Below, one piece after another: positions 1 through 8,520 of a stretch of 64,000 nucleotides of DNA; position 1 is the first letter of the stretch, and every line of letters starts with the position of its first letter. The notes under the pieces were generated by a model. It searched no databases, had not been told where the DNA came from, and worked only from the letters and a program-made list of their open reading frames with translations. The stretch lies in NCBI RefSeq assembly GCF_020616515.1, contig NZ_CP085135.1, positions 2,294,001 to 2,358,000 of the forward strand, read 5' to 3'. The position numbers and the translations under genes were made by a program. This DNA is from Mesorhizobium sp. PAMC28654 (GTDB lineage Bacteria; Pseudomonadota; Alphaproteobacteria; Rhizobiales; Rhizobiaceae).

Positions 1-357
1 TCGCTCTCGGGCGGCGAGCGGCAGGCCGTGGCGATCGCGCGCGCCATGCATTTCGACAGCGACCTCATCATTCTTGACGAGCCGACCAACAATCTCGGCG
101 TCGCCGAGACGCAAGGCGTGCTGAGTTTCGTGCGCAACGCCCGCGATTCCGGCCATTCCTGCATCTTCATCGCGCACAATATCCACCATGTCTTCCAGGT
201 GGTCGACCGCATCGTCGTCATGCGTCGGGGCAAGGTGGTCGCCGATGATATCGACCCGAAGAAGACCAGCGTCGCCGAAGTTGAACGGATCATCACCGGC
301 ATGTCCGACAAGGAAATTCACGACGCGGTAGTCGAAGGCACGCAGCCGACAGGCTGA
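1..357 (+). CDS. Sugar ABC transporter ATP-binding protein, C-terminal part
   Basis: The reading frame is open from the first base, so the gene starts outside the window and only about the last 118 residues are present. They begin with the ABC signature LSGGERQ, followed by the Walker B strand ending LIILDEPTNNLG and a switch histidine in FIAHNIHHV. Asparagines follow the Walker B acid (DEPTNN), as in the single-domain FrcA-type ATPases of rhizobial fructose/ribose-class importers. That assignment rests on family knowledge. The protein would power sugar uptake at the inner membrane. A LacI-type regulator starts 6 bases after the stop, which suggests a co-transcribed sugar operon. The substrate cannot be read from this fragment. 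Confidence 0.85.
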   Translation, partial: SLSGGERQAVAIARAMHFDSDLIILDEPTNNLGVAETQGVLSFVRNARDSGHSCIFIAHNIHHVFQVVDRIVVMRRGKVVADDIDPKKTSVAEVERIITGMSDKEIHDAVVEGTQPTG

Positions 358-363
358 AGACCC

Positions 364-1386
364 ATGAAAGCCACCGTCTCGGACATCGCCAGGAACTGCG
401 GTCTTTCGACCGCCACGGTCGATCGCGTGCTCAACAACCGGCCGGGCGCCAGTGCCGCCAACCGGCAGCGCGTGATGGAGGCCGCCAAGCAACTCGGTTA
501 TCTGCCGGTCGCGGATCAGGTGACGCTGCCCTCTCGACCCGCCCATCTCGAATTCTTCCTGCCCATCGGCAGCAATGCCTTCATGATGGATCTGGCTGGT
601 CATATCGAGGACTATGCGGCGCGCCTGCCTCTTGTCGCCTCCTGCCGCATCCACAATCTCGCCGGCATTTCACCGAGCGCGCTGCAGGCCGCCGTCGAGA
701 ACCTGTCATTGCGCGCCAATGGCGTCGGTGTCATCGCGGTCGATCATCCGCGAACGCGCAACATCCTGCGCGAGATCGTCGAAGCCGGCATTCGTCTGGT
801 GACGATGATATCCGACGTGCCCGCCGCGCCTCGCTCCGCCTATGTCGGCATTGATAACCGCGTTGCCGGCCGCACGGCTGCCCTCATGATGGGGCGCTTC
901 CTCGGTGGCCGCTCCGGGCATCTGGCAATGGTCGTCGGATCACGCTCCTATCGCGGCCACGAGGAGCGCGAAATGGGCTTCCGCTCCGTGCTCAGCGAGG
1001 AGTTCCCGCAACTGACGGTAACCAGCGCCGTCGAGATCAACGACGAGCCGGAAATCAGCTACACCGCGACCATGAAGGCGCTGCACAATGAACCGGAACT
1101 GCTTGGCATCTACTGCGTTGGCGCCGGACGTTCCGGCGTGGCAAAGGCGCTTCGGGAAGCGAGGCCACAGAGGAAGCCTGTTTTCATCTGCCACGATCTG
1201 ACCAGGGAAACGCGTGGCTACCTTGTTGACGACCTGCTCGATGTCGTCATCGACCAGAACGCGCGGCTGATCGCCGAACAGTCGGTCATCCGCCTGTTGG
1301 GCTCAATTGCGTCTTCGGCGCCGTACCTGACCAGGAAATTCATTGAGCCACGCCTGATCTTGAAGGAGAATGTCCCGGTGCAGTGA
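364..1386 (+). CDS. LacI-family transcriptional regulator
   Basis: 340 residues. The N-terminus MKATVSDIARNCGLSTATVD is the classic LacI helix-turn-helix, followed by a hinge region around residues 45-60 and a periplasmic-binding-protein-like effector domain to the end. The length is normal for the family. The ATG lies 6 bases after the stop of the upstream sugar ABC ATPase, so the two are probably one transcript, and the regulator likely senses the sugar taken up by that transporter. The effector is not identifiable from sequence. The gene is followed by about 120 bases with nothing recognisable and then by a small-RNA gene. Confidence 0.9.
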   Translation: MKATVSDIARNCGLSTATVDRVLNNRPGASAANRQRVMEAAKQLGYLPVADQVTLPSRPAHLEFFLPIGSNAFMMDLAGHIEDYAARLPLVASCRIHNLAGISPSALQAAVENLSLRANGVGVIAVDHPRTRNILREIVEAGIRLVTMISDVPAAPRSAYVGIDNRVAGRTAALMMGRFLGGRSGHLAMVVGSRSYRGHEEREMGFRSVLSEEFPQLTVTSAVEINDEPEISYTATMKALHNEPELLGIYCVGAGRSGVAKALREARPQRKPVFICHDLTRETRGYLVDDLLDVVIDQNARLIAEQSVIRLLGSIASSAPYLTRKFIEPRLILKENVPVQ

Positions 1387-1509
1387 TATCGAGGCTCGCG
1401 ACCATTGGTCGACTTTTGAGCTAGCCGGCATCTCATTTCACACGCGGCCTGACGACCATTCCCTTAGGTGATCCGGCAAATCTGCACAGCAGCCATGCAA
1501 CATCCGCGA

Positions 1510-1538
1510 TTGCCGAATCATTGGGCAATGGGTAGTTT
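1510..1538 (+). promoter_or_regulatory. Candidate promoter of the small RNA
   Basis: TTGCCG at 1510-1515 and TAGTTT at 1533-1538 are separated by exactly 17 bases, a housekeeping-sigma-like layout. Seven bases downstream is position 1545, the first base of the first stem of the small RNA. The -10 match is modest. The agreement with the structural start of the RNA is the main support. Confidence 0.4.
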
Positions 1539-1544
1539 GACCGT

Positions 1545-1658
1545 GTTGGCCATCTACTCCTCCCAGATGCGATGCCAACGCTGAATGGGGCGCACCTCCT
1601 CCCGCGTCACATTCGAAATCGAGCCCGCTGCCACCTCCTCCCGGCAGCGGGCTTTTTT
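1545..1658 (+). ncRNA. Cuckoo/ar14-family small RNA with three anti-Shine-Dalgarno loops
   Basis: Three consecutive stem-loops each expose an anti-Shine-Dalgarno loop. Hairpin 1 pairs 1545-1555 with 1565-1579 and has ACTCCTCCC in the loop. Hairpin 2 pairs GAATG (1583-1587) with CATTC (1610-1614), has inner GCG/CGC pairs, and carries CCTCCTCCC at 1595-1603. Hairpin 3 is a Rho-independent terminator with CCTCCTCCC at 1634-1642. This is the architecture described for the alphaproteobacterial ar14 or cuckoo RNAs (CcsR in Rhodobacter, NfeR1 in Sinorhizobium), which base-pair with Shine-Dalgarno regions of target mRNAs. The structure is seen in the sequence, the family name rests on that known architecture, and the 5' end is inferred. 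It sits between a LacI gene and a convergent tetR gene. Confidence 0.8.
1623..1658 (+). terminator. Rho-independent terminator of the small RNA
   Basis: GCCCGCTGCC at 1623-1632 pairs perfectly with GGCAGCGGGC at 1643-1652, followed by six T (1653-1658). The 10-base loop is A plus the CCTCCTCCC motif, so the terminator hairpin also serves as the third functional loop of the sRNA. Confidence 0.9.
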
Positions 1659-1757
1659 CATTCCGGCAAATTACAAATGTTGAGATGCAGCCTGCGGCAG
1701 CGCTGTGGCGCGAGGCCGGTAGCCACGCCCCAGACAAACTCGCCTTGACGTTGAGCG

Positions 1758-2348
1758 TTAACTTGCCGTGGCGCCCCTGAACGACGCAATGAGACCTTCC
1801 GCCATGCGGACAAACTGGGCGCTGGGACCTTCCGTCCCGACGCTTTGAACACTGACACGGGCGCCTTCAAGCAGAAGCGACAGCGTATCGGCAAGCAGTT
1901 CGGCCTGGCCGATGCCGGCATCCCGGCACAGCGTTACCAGGCGATCACGCTGCGCCTCCTTGAGTTCCTTGATCACACGTCTGGCTGGATGATCCGTGTC
2001 GGTCAACTCGATAGCAGCGTTGGCCATGTCGCAGCCACGGCCGTCAGCCGTCAGGCAATCGGCGACCATGCGAACCCAGGCATGCAATTGCGCCGGCTTG
2101 TCGCCGGGGTGCTGGGCTTCGAATTGCTCCCATACCGCACTGGCCTTGCAGGCGGTGGCGCGCAGGCACTGGATAATGAGATCGTCCTTGGAATCGAAAT
2201 GACGATAGAGCGTCATCTTGTTGGTGCCGGCGGCCTCAGTGATCGCGTCGATGCCGACGCCCTTGATGCCATGCTTGTGAAACATGTCCCGCGCCGTCTC
2301 CAGGATCCTGTCCCGGGGGCGAGCGCGTTCCACAGTGCCGTCTTCCAT
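1758..2348 (-). CDS. TetR-family repressor, probable regulator of the adjacent RND efflux operon
   Basis: 196 residues from an ATG preceded by AAGGAGG with 5 bases spacing; a TTG one codon upstream is a less likely start. Residues 10-55 form the TetR helix-turn-helix (ILETARDMFHKHGIKGVG, then MTLYRHFDSKDDL). The C-terminal ligand domain is family-typical and poorly conserved. The gene is divergent from a small gene plus an RND permease and adaptor, the usual arrangement for a drug-efflux repressor. Two 16-bp palindromes lie in the shared promoter region and are the likely operators. The inducer is unknown. Confidence 0.88.
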   Translation of the reverse strand: MEDGTVERARPRDRILETARDMFHKHGIKGVGIDAITEAAGTNKMTLYRHFDSKDDLIIQCLRATACKASAVWEQFEAQHPGDKPAQLHAWVRMVADCLTADGRGCDMANAAIELTDTDHPARRVIKELKEAQRDRLVTLCRDAGIGQAELLADTLSLLLEGARVSVQSVGTEGPSAQFVRMAEGLIASFRGATAS

Positions 2349-2397
2349 CAAAACCTCCTTGGTTTTCCAAAAATCCCCCGGTACGCCTCTTGACTAG

Positions 2398-2444
2398 GGT
2401 GTTACCGGTCTGTAACGTCACGAATGTTACTTACTGGTAACACC
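2398..2444. promoter_or_regulatory. Tandem palindromic operators between tetR and the RND operon
   Basis: Two perfect 16-bp palindromes of the form GTTAC-N6-GTAAC lie at 2401-2416 and 2426-2441, with centres 25 bp apart. The outer flanks GGT/ACC extend the symmetry to 2398-2444. The position in a 240-bp divergent intergenic region next to a TetR gene makes them likely binding sites for that repressor. Confidence 0.65.
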
Positions 2445-2590
2445 TATGTTGCCCTTCGTCAATAACAAGACCGTGAACTGGTCCTGCCAGATCGAGACGG
2501 GCGAAAGATTGCAGATCATGCGGCCTCGGCCGGTGAAGAGATGACGGTTCGCGAGCATGGGCTGCGAATCGACAGACAAGGAGCCGGCCA

Positions 2591-2878
2591 ATGCCACAGC
2601 GCCGCGATCTTACCATAGATGAAGCCGTCCGGGATCCGATGATCCGGCTGGTCATGAAAGCCGACGGCGTCGACCCGCGCGCCCTCGAGAAGATGTTGCG
2701 TTCGCTTGCCAATGCGCAAGACGTGCACAGCGCCGATGCGCAAGACGCACGCAACGATGTGCCGTTTTTCCGTTCGCTGGACGATGCCTATGAAGGGCGA
2801 GGCCAACGCCTCTCCTGGGTTGCCAGTGCATTCGGCAAGGCCAGCAGGGCAGCCGGCGAGGCGTGCGTGTCGTGGTAA
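2591..2878 (+). CDS. Small conserved-looking hypothetical protein upstream of the RND permease
   Basis: 95 residues, not assigned to a family. The ATG has a strong AAGGAG ribosome site 7 bases upstream, and the stop overlaps the GTG start of the permease gene, so translation is probably coupled. There is no signal peptide or membrane segment. The first 40 residues are charged and helical in character (RDLTIDEAVRDPMIRL). A short DNA repeat of ATGCGCAAGACG at 2712 and 2736 gives a near-repeat AQDVHSADAQDA in the protein. The gene may be a small cytosolic accessory of the efflux operon; no function can be claimed. Confidence 0.6.
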   Translation: MPQRRDLTIDEAVRDPMIRLVMKADGVDPRALEKMLRSLANAQDVHSADAQDARNDVPFFRSLDDAYEGRGQRLSWVASAFGKASRAAGEACVSW

Positions 2879-4712
2879 ACTTCTTCATCCATCGTCCGAT
2901 TTTCGCCTCGGCGATCGCCATCATCATGGTGCTCGCCGGGACGATTTGTTATTTCCTGCTGCCCGTCTCGCAGTTTCCCGACATCACGCCGCCCCAGGTC
3001 GTGGTCAGCGCCCAATACCCTGGCGCCAGCGCGCAAGTGGTCGCGGATACGGTCACCACGCCACTCGAGCAGCAGATCAACGGCGTCCAGGGCATGACCT
3101 ACATGTCGTCGACGAGTTCCAATGACGGCTCCTCGACGATCACCATCACCTTCGATGTCGGCTATCCCCTGAGCACGGCGGCGGTCGACGTCCAGAACCG
3201 CGTCTCGCAGGCGGCGTCCTCGCTTCCGGCGATCGTCAACCAGGGCGGCGTGACGATCAAGAAACAGAACCCGAACTTCGTCCTGATCGTCAACCTCACG
3301 TCGCCCGACGGTTCGGTCGATCCGGTCGCGCTCTCGAACCTTGCCTATCTGCAGGTCGTCGATCCGCTGAAGCGCCTGCCCGGCGTTGGCGACGTGCAGA
3401 TCTTTGGCGAGCGGCGCTATTCAATGCGCGTCTGGCTCGACCCCGACAAACTCGCCAATCTCGGCATCACCGCCGTCGACGTGCAGAACGCCATCGCCGA
3501 ACAGAACGTGCAGGTTGCGGCCGGCAAGATCGGCCAGTCTCCGGCGCCGGCCGGCACCGCCTTCGAAATGCAGGTCAGCGCCGTCGGTCGTTTGAGCGAT
3601 CCCAAGGAGTTCGGTGACATCGTCTTGCGTGCCAACGCCTCATCGGGCTCGCTGGTGCGGCTGCGCGACGTTGCCCGCATCGAGCTTGGCGCCTTGCAAT
3701 ATTCGTCGTCGGCCTTCTTCGGCAAGGACCCGACCGTGGTGCTCGCGGTCTATCAGATGCCCGGTTCCAACGCGCTCGATCTGCAGCAGCGCGTCAAGGA
3801 CAAGATGCAGGAACTGTCGACCCGTTTCCCCAAGGGCGTTTCCTACGCGATGCACTACGACACGACGCGCTTCGTGTCGGCGTCGATGCATGACGTGCTG
3901 ATCACACTTGGCGAAGCGCTGGTGCTGGTCGTCGCCGTCGTGTTCATCTTCCTGCAGAGCTGGCGCACGACGATCATCCCCACCATCGCTATTCCGGTGT
4001 CGCTTGTGGCGACGCTTGTCGTCATGGAAATGCTCGGCTTTTCGCTGAATATGCTGAGCCTGCTCGGCATGGTGCTGGCGATCGGCCTCGTCGTCGACGA
4101 TGCGATTGTCGTGGTCGAGAATGTCGAGCGGCAGCTGGAGGCCGGGCTCAAACCGCTGGCAGCGACAAAGGCCGCGATGGCCGAGGTCACCGGCCCGATC
4201 ATCGCCACGACCGCGGTGCTGATGGCCGTGTTCATACCGGTCGCCTTCATTCCCGGCGTCTCCGGCAAGCTCTATAACCAGTTCGCACTAACCGTCGCGA
4301 TCTCCGTCGGCATTTCCGCCTTCAACTCCCTGACGCTGAGCCCAGCGCTGAGCGCGGCCTTCCTGCGCCATCGTCCGGCTACGCAGTTCGTGCTGTTCCG
4401 CTGGTTCAACACCGGCTTTGACCGGATGTCGCATGCCTACGCCCACGGCGTGCGCATCCTCATCCGCCTGCGCTGGATCATGCTCGGCCTGTTCGCGGCC
4501 GGCCTTGTCGCCACATACTTCGTCTGGCAGCGCCTGCCCTCGACCTTCCTTCCGGTCGAGGACCAGGGTTATTTCTTCGTCGTCATCCAGTTGCCCGATG
4601 GCGCTTCCCTTGAGCGCACCGATGCGGTTGCCAAGAAAGCGCGCGACATCCTGCAGGCGACGCCCGGCGTCGACATTGTCGGCTCGATCAGCGGCCTGAA
4701 CTTCCTGACCAG
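2872..4712 (+). pseudogene. RND efflux permease (AcrB-like), 5' part, interrupted by an IS
   Basis: This part encodes residues 1-613 of an inner-membrane HAE1-type RND proton/drug antiporter. The N-terminus is NFFIHRPIFA, and the paired aspartates of transmembrane helix 4 are present at about residues 409-410 (GLVVDDAIVVVEN). GTG at 2872 is preferred over GTG at 2863 because it has better spacing from GGCGAGG and matches the usual family start. Codon 614 (AG|T) is split by an IS3-family element at 4713. Joining base 4712 to 5953 gives one open frame of 1058 residues, the normal family length. The fragment runs on into IS sequence and stops at 4959. As it stands, the pump cannot be made. Confidence 0.9.
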
Positions 4713-4746
4713 TGGACTTGCTTCGGTAAAGTGGAGAGCGGGTTGC

Positions 4747-5607
4747 TCATTCGGCGGCGTTTCGCTCGAACTGCATCGGGCTGATGTAGTCGAGCGCGGA
4801 ATGCCGCCGGATGGGATTGTAGAAGCCGTCGATATATCGGGCAATGGCGGCTTGGGCATCGGCGCGGGTAAGGAAAGAGGTGCGCCAGATCAGTTCAGTT
4901 TTCAGCGTCTTGAAGAATGTTTCGACCATGGCGTTATCAAAGCAATTGCCCTTGCCTGACATTGAGATGATGACGCCGGCGGCACGCAATTCGGCTTGGT
5001 AGTCGATAGAACAATATTGGCTGCCGCGGTCGGAGTGGTGAATGAGGCCGGGTTCCGGCTGCCGCATGACGAACGCCTTGTTGAGCGCTGCCAGAGCCAG
5101 GCTGCGGTGTAGCCGGTTGCCAGCAGCCCAGCCAACGACCTTGCGGGCAAACAGATCGATGACGACAGCAAGGTACAACCAGCCCTCCCGCGTCCAGATG
5201 TAGGAGATGTCGGCACCCCATTTCTGGTTGGGACCAGTGGCGGCAAAATCCTGGTCGATGACATTGGGGGCAACCGGAAAGGCGTGTTCGCTGTCCGTCG
5301 TGCGCTTGAACCGCCGCTTCTGTCTTGCCTGGAGGCCATTCTCCCGCATCAGACGCGCCGTTCGTCGCCGGCCAATGGCAAAGCCATTGTCTTGCAGTTC
5401 CCGCGTCATGCGCGGGCTACCATAGGTTCCGTTCGACAGCGCGAACGACGATCGCACATGCGCCAGCATTATCATGTCGTCGCGCTGCCGGCGGCACGCC
5501 GGCCGGCGCCCCCAGGCAAAGTAGCCGCTCGGGCTGACACCCAGCGTCGCGCACAAACGGTCCACAGGGAAATCCTTCTTCGCCTGGTCGATGAGCGCGA
5601 ACCTCAC
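4747..5607 (-). CDS. IS3-family transposase OrfB (DDE integrase), copy 1
   Basis: 286 residues. An HTH_21-like N-terminal region carries NGTYGSPRMTRELQ. The integrase core follows, with the first catalytic Asp in KWGADISYIW, the second in IHHSDRGSQY and the Glu in FDNAMVETFFKTLK. The GTG start overlaps the TGA of orfA and has GGAGGG 6 bases upstream, allowing coupled initiation. A T-TTT-TTC slippery heptamer in orfA would also permit a -1 frameshift giving an OrfAB fusion. The gene looks intact, so this copy may be active. Confidence 0.93.
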   Translation of the reverse strand: MRFALIDQAKKDFPVDRLCATLGVSPSGYFAWGRRPACRRQRDDMIMLAHVRSSFALSNGTYGSPRMTRELQDNGFAIGRRRTARLMRENGLQARQKRRFKRTTDSEHAFPVAPNVIDQDFAATGPNQKWGADISYIWTREGWLYLAVVIDLFARKVVGWAAGNRLHRSLALAALNKAFVMRQPEPGLIHHSDRGSQYCSIDYQAELRAAGVIISMSGKGNCFDNAMVETFFKTLKTELIWRTSFLTRADAQAAIARYIDGFYNPIRRHSALDYISPMQFERNAAE

Positions 5608-5897
5608 CGACTTCCCTCCTTGACGAAAAAAGCCGTCGCCCGTTTCAAGATATCCCGCTCCTGCCGAAGGATTTCATTCTCCCGCCGCAGCCGTTTCAAT
5701 TCAGCGGCGACATCAGCATCAGGCGGACGCCCAGGATCGCCCATCTCACGATCCAGCTGCCGACCCATCCATCGCGTCAGCGTCGAGAAACCAACACCAA
5801 GATCCTCCGCGATCTGCCGCTTCGTCCGACCGCTCGTTCGCACAAGGCCAACCGCCTCCGCCTTGAACGCATCCGTAAACTGTCTCTGTTTCGTCAT
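5604..5897 (-). CDS. IS3-family transposase OrfA, copy 1
   Basis: 97 residues. The N-terminal helix-turn-helix (AFKAEAVGLVRTSGRTKRQI) recognises the IS ends. The C-terminal leucine-zipper-like heptads (LKRLRRENEILRQERDIL) mediate multimerisation. The slippery heptamer T-TTT-TTC is in the zero-frame phase in the codons for Ala-Phe-Phe near the end, with GGAGGG shortly downstream acting as stimulator or as the orfB ribosome site. The -1 frame from the heptamer into orfB contains no stop. Confidence 0.92.
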   Translation of the reverse strand: MTKQRQFTDAFKAEAVGLVRTSGRTKRQIAEDLGVGFSTLTRWMGRQLDREMGDPGRPPDADVAAELKRLRRENEILRQERDILKRATAFFVKEGSR

Positions 5898-5949
5898 CGA
5901 GGTCGCCTTTCATCAGAAGGAAACTCTCCACTTTTTCGGGGCAAGTCCA

Positions 5950-7288
5950 CAGTGCGGCGCAGTCGAACTCGGCTGTCGAGTTCGCCATCCTGAAGCCATG
6001 GGAAGAACGCGGCCCCGACCAGAGCGCGTCAAAGCTCGTCGCGGACGTGCGCGGCAAGCTGATGCAGATCCCGGAAGCCTTCGCGCTCAGCTTCGATCCG
6101 CCCTCGATCCCGGGTATCGGCACTACGGGCGGCTTCGAGTTCGTCGTCGAGGATCTCACCGGTCGCGGCAGTTCGGCGCTCAACGACGCGACGCAAGCGG
6201 TGATCGCAGAGGCCCGCAAGCAGCCGGAAATCAATCCGCAGCAACTGTTCTCGCCGTTCTCGACCTCGACGCCGCAGTTCAACTACGATCTCGACCGCAG
6301 CAAGGCCAAGCTGCTCGGCCTCAACCTGCCGGATGTCTTCAACACGCTGCAGATCTATCTTGGCTCGCTTTATGTGAACGACTTCAACCTGTTCGGCCGC
6401 ACCTTCCGGGTGACCATCCAGGCCGACAAGGATGCACGCGCGGGCGCGGCCGACATTTCGCGGCTCTATGTGCGCAACGCCTCCGGCGGCATGGTGCCGC
6501 TCAGCACGCTGGGCAAGCTCGTGCCCTTCGTCGGTCCGGAAACCGTGCCGCACTACAACAACAATGCCTCGGCCACGATCAATGGCGGCGCCGCACCGGG
6601 CTTCTCCTCGGGCCAGGCAGTCGCCGCCATGGAACGGGCGGCTGCCACGGCACTGCCTAGGGATTTCGGTTTCGAATGGACCGGCATCACCTATCAGGAG
6701 CTCAAGGCAGGATCGATTGCGTCCGTCGTCTTCGGCCTCGCCATCGTCTTCGTCTTCCTGATCCTGGCGGCGCAATATGAAAGCTGGGCGATGCCGTTCA
6801 TGGTGCTGCTGGCGGTGCCGCTCGCCTTGTTCGGCGCGTTCGTGGCGCTGTGGATACGCGGCATGCAGATCGACGTCTATTCGCAGATCGGCTTCGTCAT
6901 GCTGATTGGGCTGGCGGCCAAGAACGCGATCCTGATCGTCGAGTTCGCCAGGCGGCGACGCGAGGAAGGCCTCAGCATCGTCGAGGCCTCGATGGAAGCG
7001 GCGAGACTGCGGTTGCGGCCCATCCTGATGACGGCCTTCGCCTTCATCCTCGGCGTGCTGCCGCTGATGTTCGCGACCGGCGCCGGCGCGGCAAGCCGGC
7101 AGTCAATCGGCACCACCGTGTTTGGCGGCATGGTCGCCGCGACCATCCTGTCGCTGGTGTTCGTGCCCGTCTTCTACGCGGTGATCGAACAGCTGCGCGA
7201 ACGCCGTGGCGGCGACGAGCCCGCCTCGCATCACACTGAACCAACTGCCGTACCCGCCCTGCCTCCCCTGGCGGAAGCGGCTGAATAG
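5950..7288 (+). pseudogene. RND efflux permease (AcrB-like), 3' part
   Basis: After the CAG duplication, base 5953 resumes the frame broken at 4712 and continues to the TAG at 7286-7288, giving residues 614-1058. It contains the second half of the porter domain and transmembrane helices 8-12. The helix-10 lysine of RND pumps is visible in IGLAAKNAILIVEF. Without the first half and a proper start, this fragment cannot function, though a 413-residue frame from an internal ATG at 6047 remains open. The adaptor gene follows 15 bases downstream and may still be transcribed, either by read-through or from the IS. Confidence 0.88.
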
Positions 7289-7303
7289 GATTGGAGACTG
7301 ATC

Positions 7304-8455
7304 ATGCGTAAATGGAAAATCGCGTTGGGAACGGCCGTGGCACTGGGGGCGATCTCGGTGGCCAGCGTCCACCTGCTCGACATGGGCAATGTCAGCCTGA
7401 ACGCGGGCACTGCAGGTGCCGCACCGGCACCGGCGGCCTTCGTCATGCCGGTGCCGGTGGTGAACGTCGTCAAGAAGACGATCCCGATCTATCTCGACTA
7501 TGCCGCGCGCACCGAGCCTATCCGCAGCATCACGCTGCAGGCGCGTGTGCCAGGCTATCTCCAGGAGCAGAGTGCCGACGACGGCAGTGACGTCCGCCAA
7601 GGCGATCTTCTCTACAGGATTGCGCCGCAGGACTATCAGGCCGCTCTCGACCAGGCGAAGGCACAGGTGCAGCGCGACGCGGCGACGCTCGACTATGCCC
7701 GATCCAACCTTGGCCGCGGCACCGAACTGGCCAAGAGCGGATACATCGCCAAGGATGTGTTCGATCAGCGCACCAGCACCTTGCGCGAGGCAGAGGCGTC
7801 ACTGGCGGTCAACCAGGCCGCCGTGCAGACCGCCGAGCTCAATCTGAGCTACGCCGAAATCCGTGCGCCCTTCACCGGGCGCATCGGCCGCAACCAGGCC
7901 TCCGTGGGGACACTGGTCAGTGTCGCCGGCACTGTCCTCAACACGCTTGTGCAGCTCGACCCCATCTACGTCACCTTCAATCCGAGCGAGACGGATCTGG
8001 CGCAGATAGAGCAAGCCAAGGCGGCGGGACCGATCGACGTTGATGTGCTGCTCCCCGGTGAAACGGAACCGACCCAGAAAGGCCAGCTCACCTTCATCGA
8101 CAATACGGTCGACCACTCGACGGGCACGATCACCGCGCGGGCGACGATCGGCAACGGCAAGTTCACGCTGCTGCCGGGGCAATATGTCCGTGTGCGCTTG
8201 CACATCAGGCAGCAGCCTGACGCCCTGATGGTGCCGCAGACGGCGCTGGGCTCGAGCCAGCTTGGAAAATATCTCTATATCCTGGGCAAGGGCAACACGG
8301 TCGACCAACGCATGGTTTCGCTCGGGCCTACGAATGGCGACCAGGTGGCCATCCTGAGCGGCGTCTCCGAAGGCGACCAGGTGATCACGGGCAATCTGCA
8401 GAAGATCGGACCGGGAATGCCGGTCTCGCCACTCCCCCAAAAGCCGGCCACCTGA
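7304..8455 (+). CDS. RND efflux periplasmic adaptor subunit (AcrA/MexA-like)
   Basis: 383 residues. The N-terminal hydrophobic segment (residues 5-25) anchors or exports the protein. A lipoyl-like half motif follows at about 75-110 (ARVPGYLQEQSADDGSDV), then a long alpha-hairpin (105-160), the second lipoyl half (EIRAPFTGRIGRN) and a beta-barrel/membrane-proximal region. The length is usual. It links the inner-membrane RND permease, encoded just upstream and split by an IS, to an outer-membrane channel that is not encoded nearby. It is the last gene of the operon and is followed by a terminator. With the permease interrupted, it probably has no cognate partner in this strain. Confidence 0.9.
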   Translation: MRKWKIALGTAVALGAISVASVHLLDMGNVSLNAGTAGAAPAPAAFVMPVPVVNVVKKTIPIYLDYAARTEPIRSITLQARVPGYLQEQSADDGSDVRQGDLLYRIAPQDYQAALDQAKAQVQRDAATLDYARSNLGRGTELAKSGYIAKDVFDQRTSTLREAEASLAVNQAAVQTAELNLSYAEIRAPFTGRIGRNQASVGTLVSVAGTVLNTLVQLDPIYVTFNPSETDLAQIEQAKAAGPIDVDVLLPGETEPTQKGQLTFIDNTVDHSTGTITARATIGNGKFTLLPGQYVRVRLHIRQQPDALMVPQTALGSSQLGKYLYILGKGNTVDQRMVSLGPTNGDQVAILSGVSEGDQVITGNLQKIGPGMPVSPLPQKPAT

Positions 8456-8482
8456 CCTCCGCCGCAGGCTCGGCTTAAGAGG

Positions 8483-8520
8483 CGGCGCCCTTGACCTGTC
8501 AGGTCGGGGGCGCCGTTTTT
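8483..8520 (+). terminator. Rho-independent terminator of the RND operon
   Basis: CGGCGCCC (8483-8490) pairs with GGGCGCCG (8508-8515), with an inner GACCT/AGGTC pairing, followed by five T (8516-8520). It overlaps the last codons of the convergent LysR gene. Confidence 0.75.

Larger units (their letters stand above)
4713..5949 (-). mobile_element. IS3-family insertion sequence, copy 1 (in acrB-like gene)
   Basis: 1237 bp with 26-bp terminal inverted repeats, 22 of 26 positions matching. Both ends begin TGGACTTGC and end AAAGTGGAGAG inward, and differ in the middle (TTCGGT versus CCCGAA). The 3-bp target duplication CAG is at 4710-4712 and 5950-5952. It contains overlapping orfA and orfB on the - strand. 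Copy 2 (39851-41087) encodes identical OrfA and OrfB and has the same length. Copy 3 (47836-49075) differs by 3 extra bases. The family call rests on the DDE integrase core of OrfB, the two-frame organisation and the 3-bp duplication. Confidence 0.95.
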
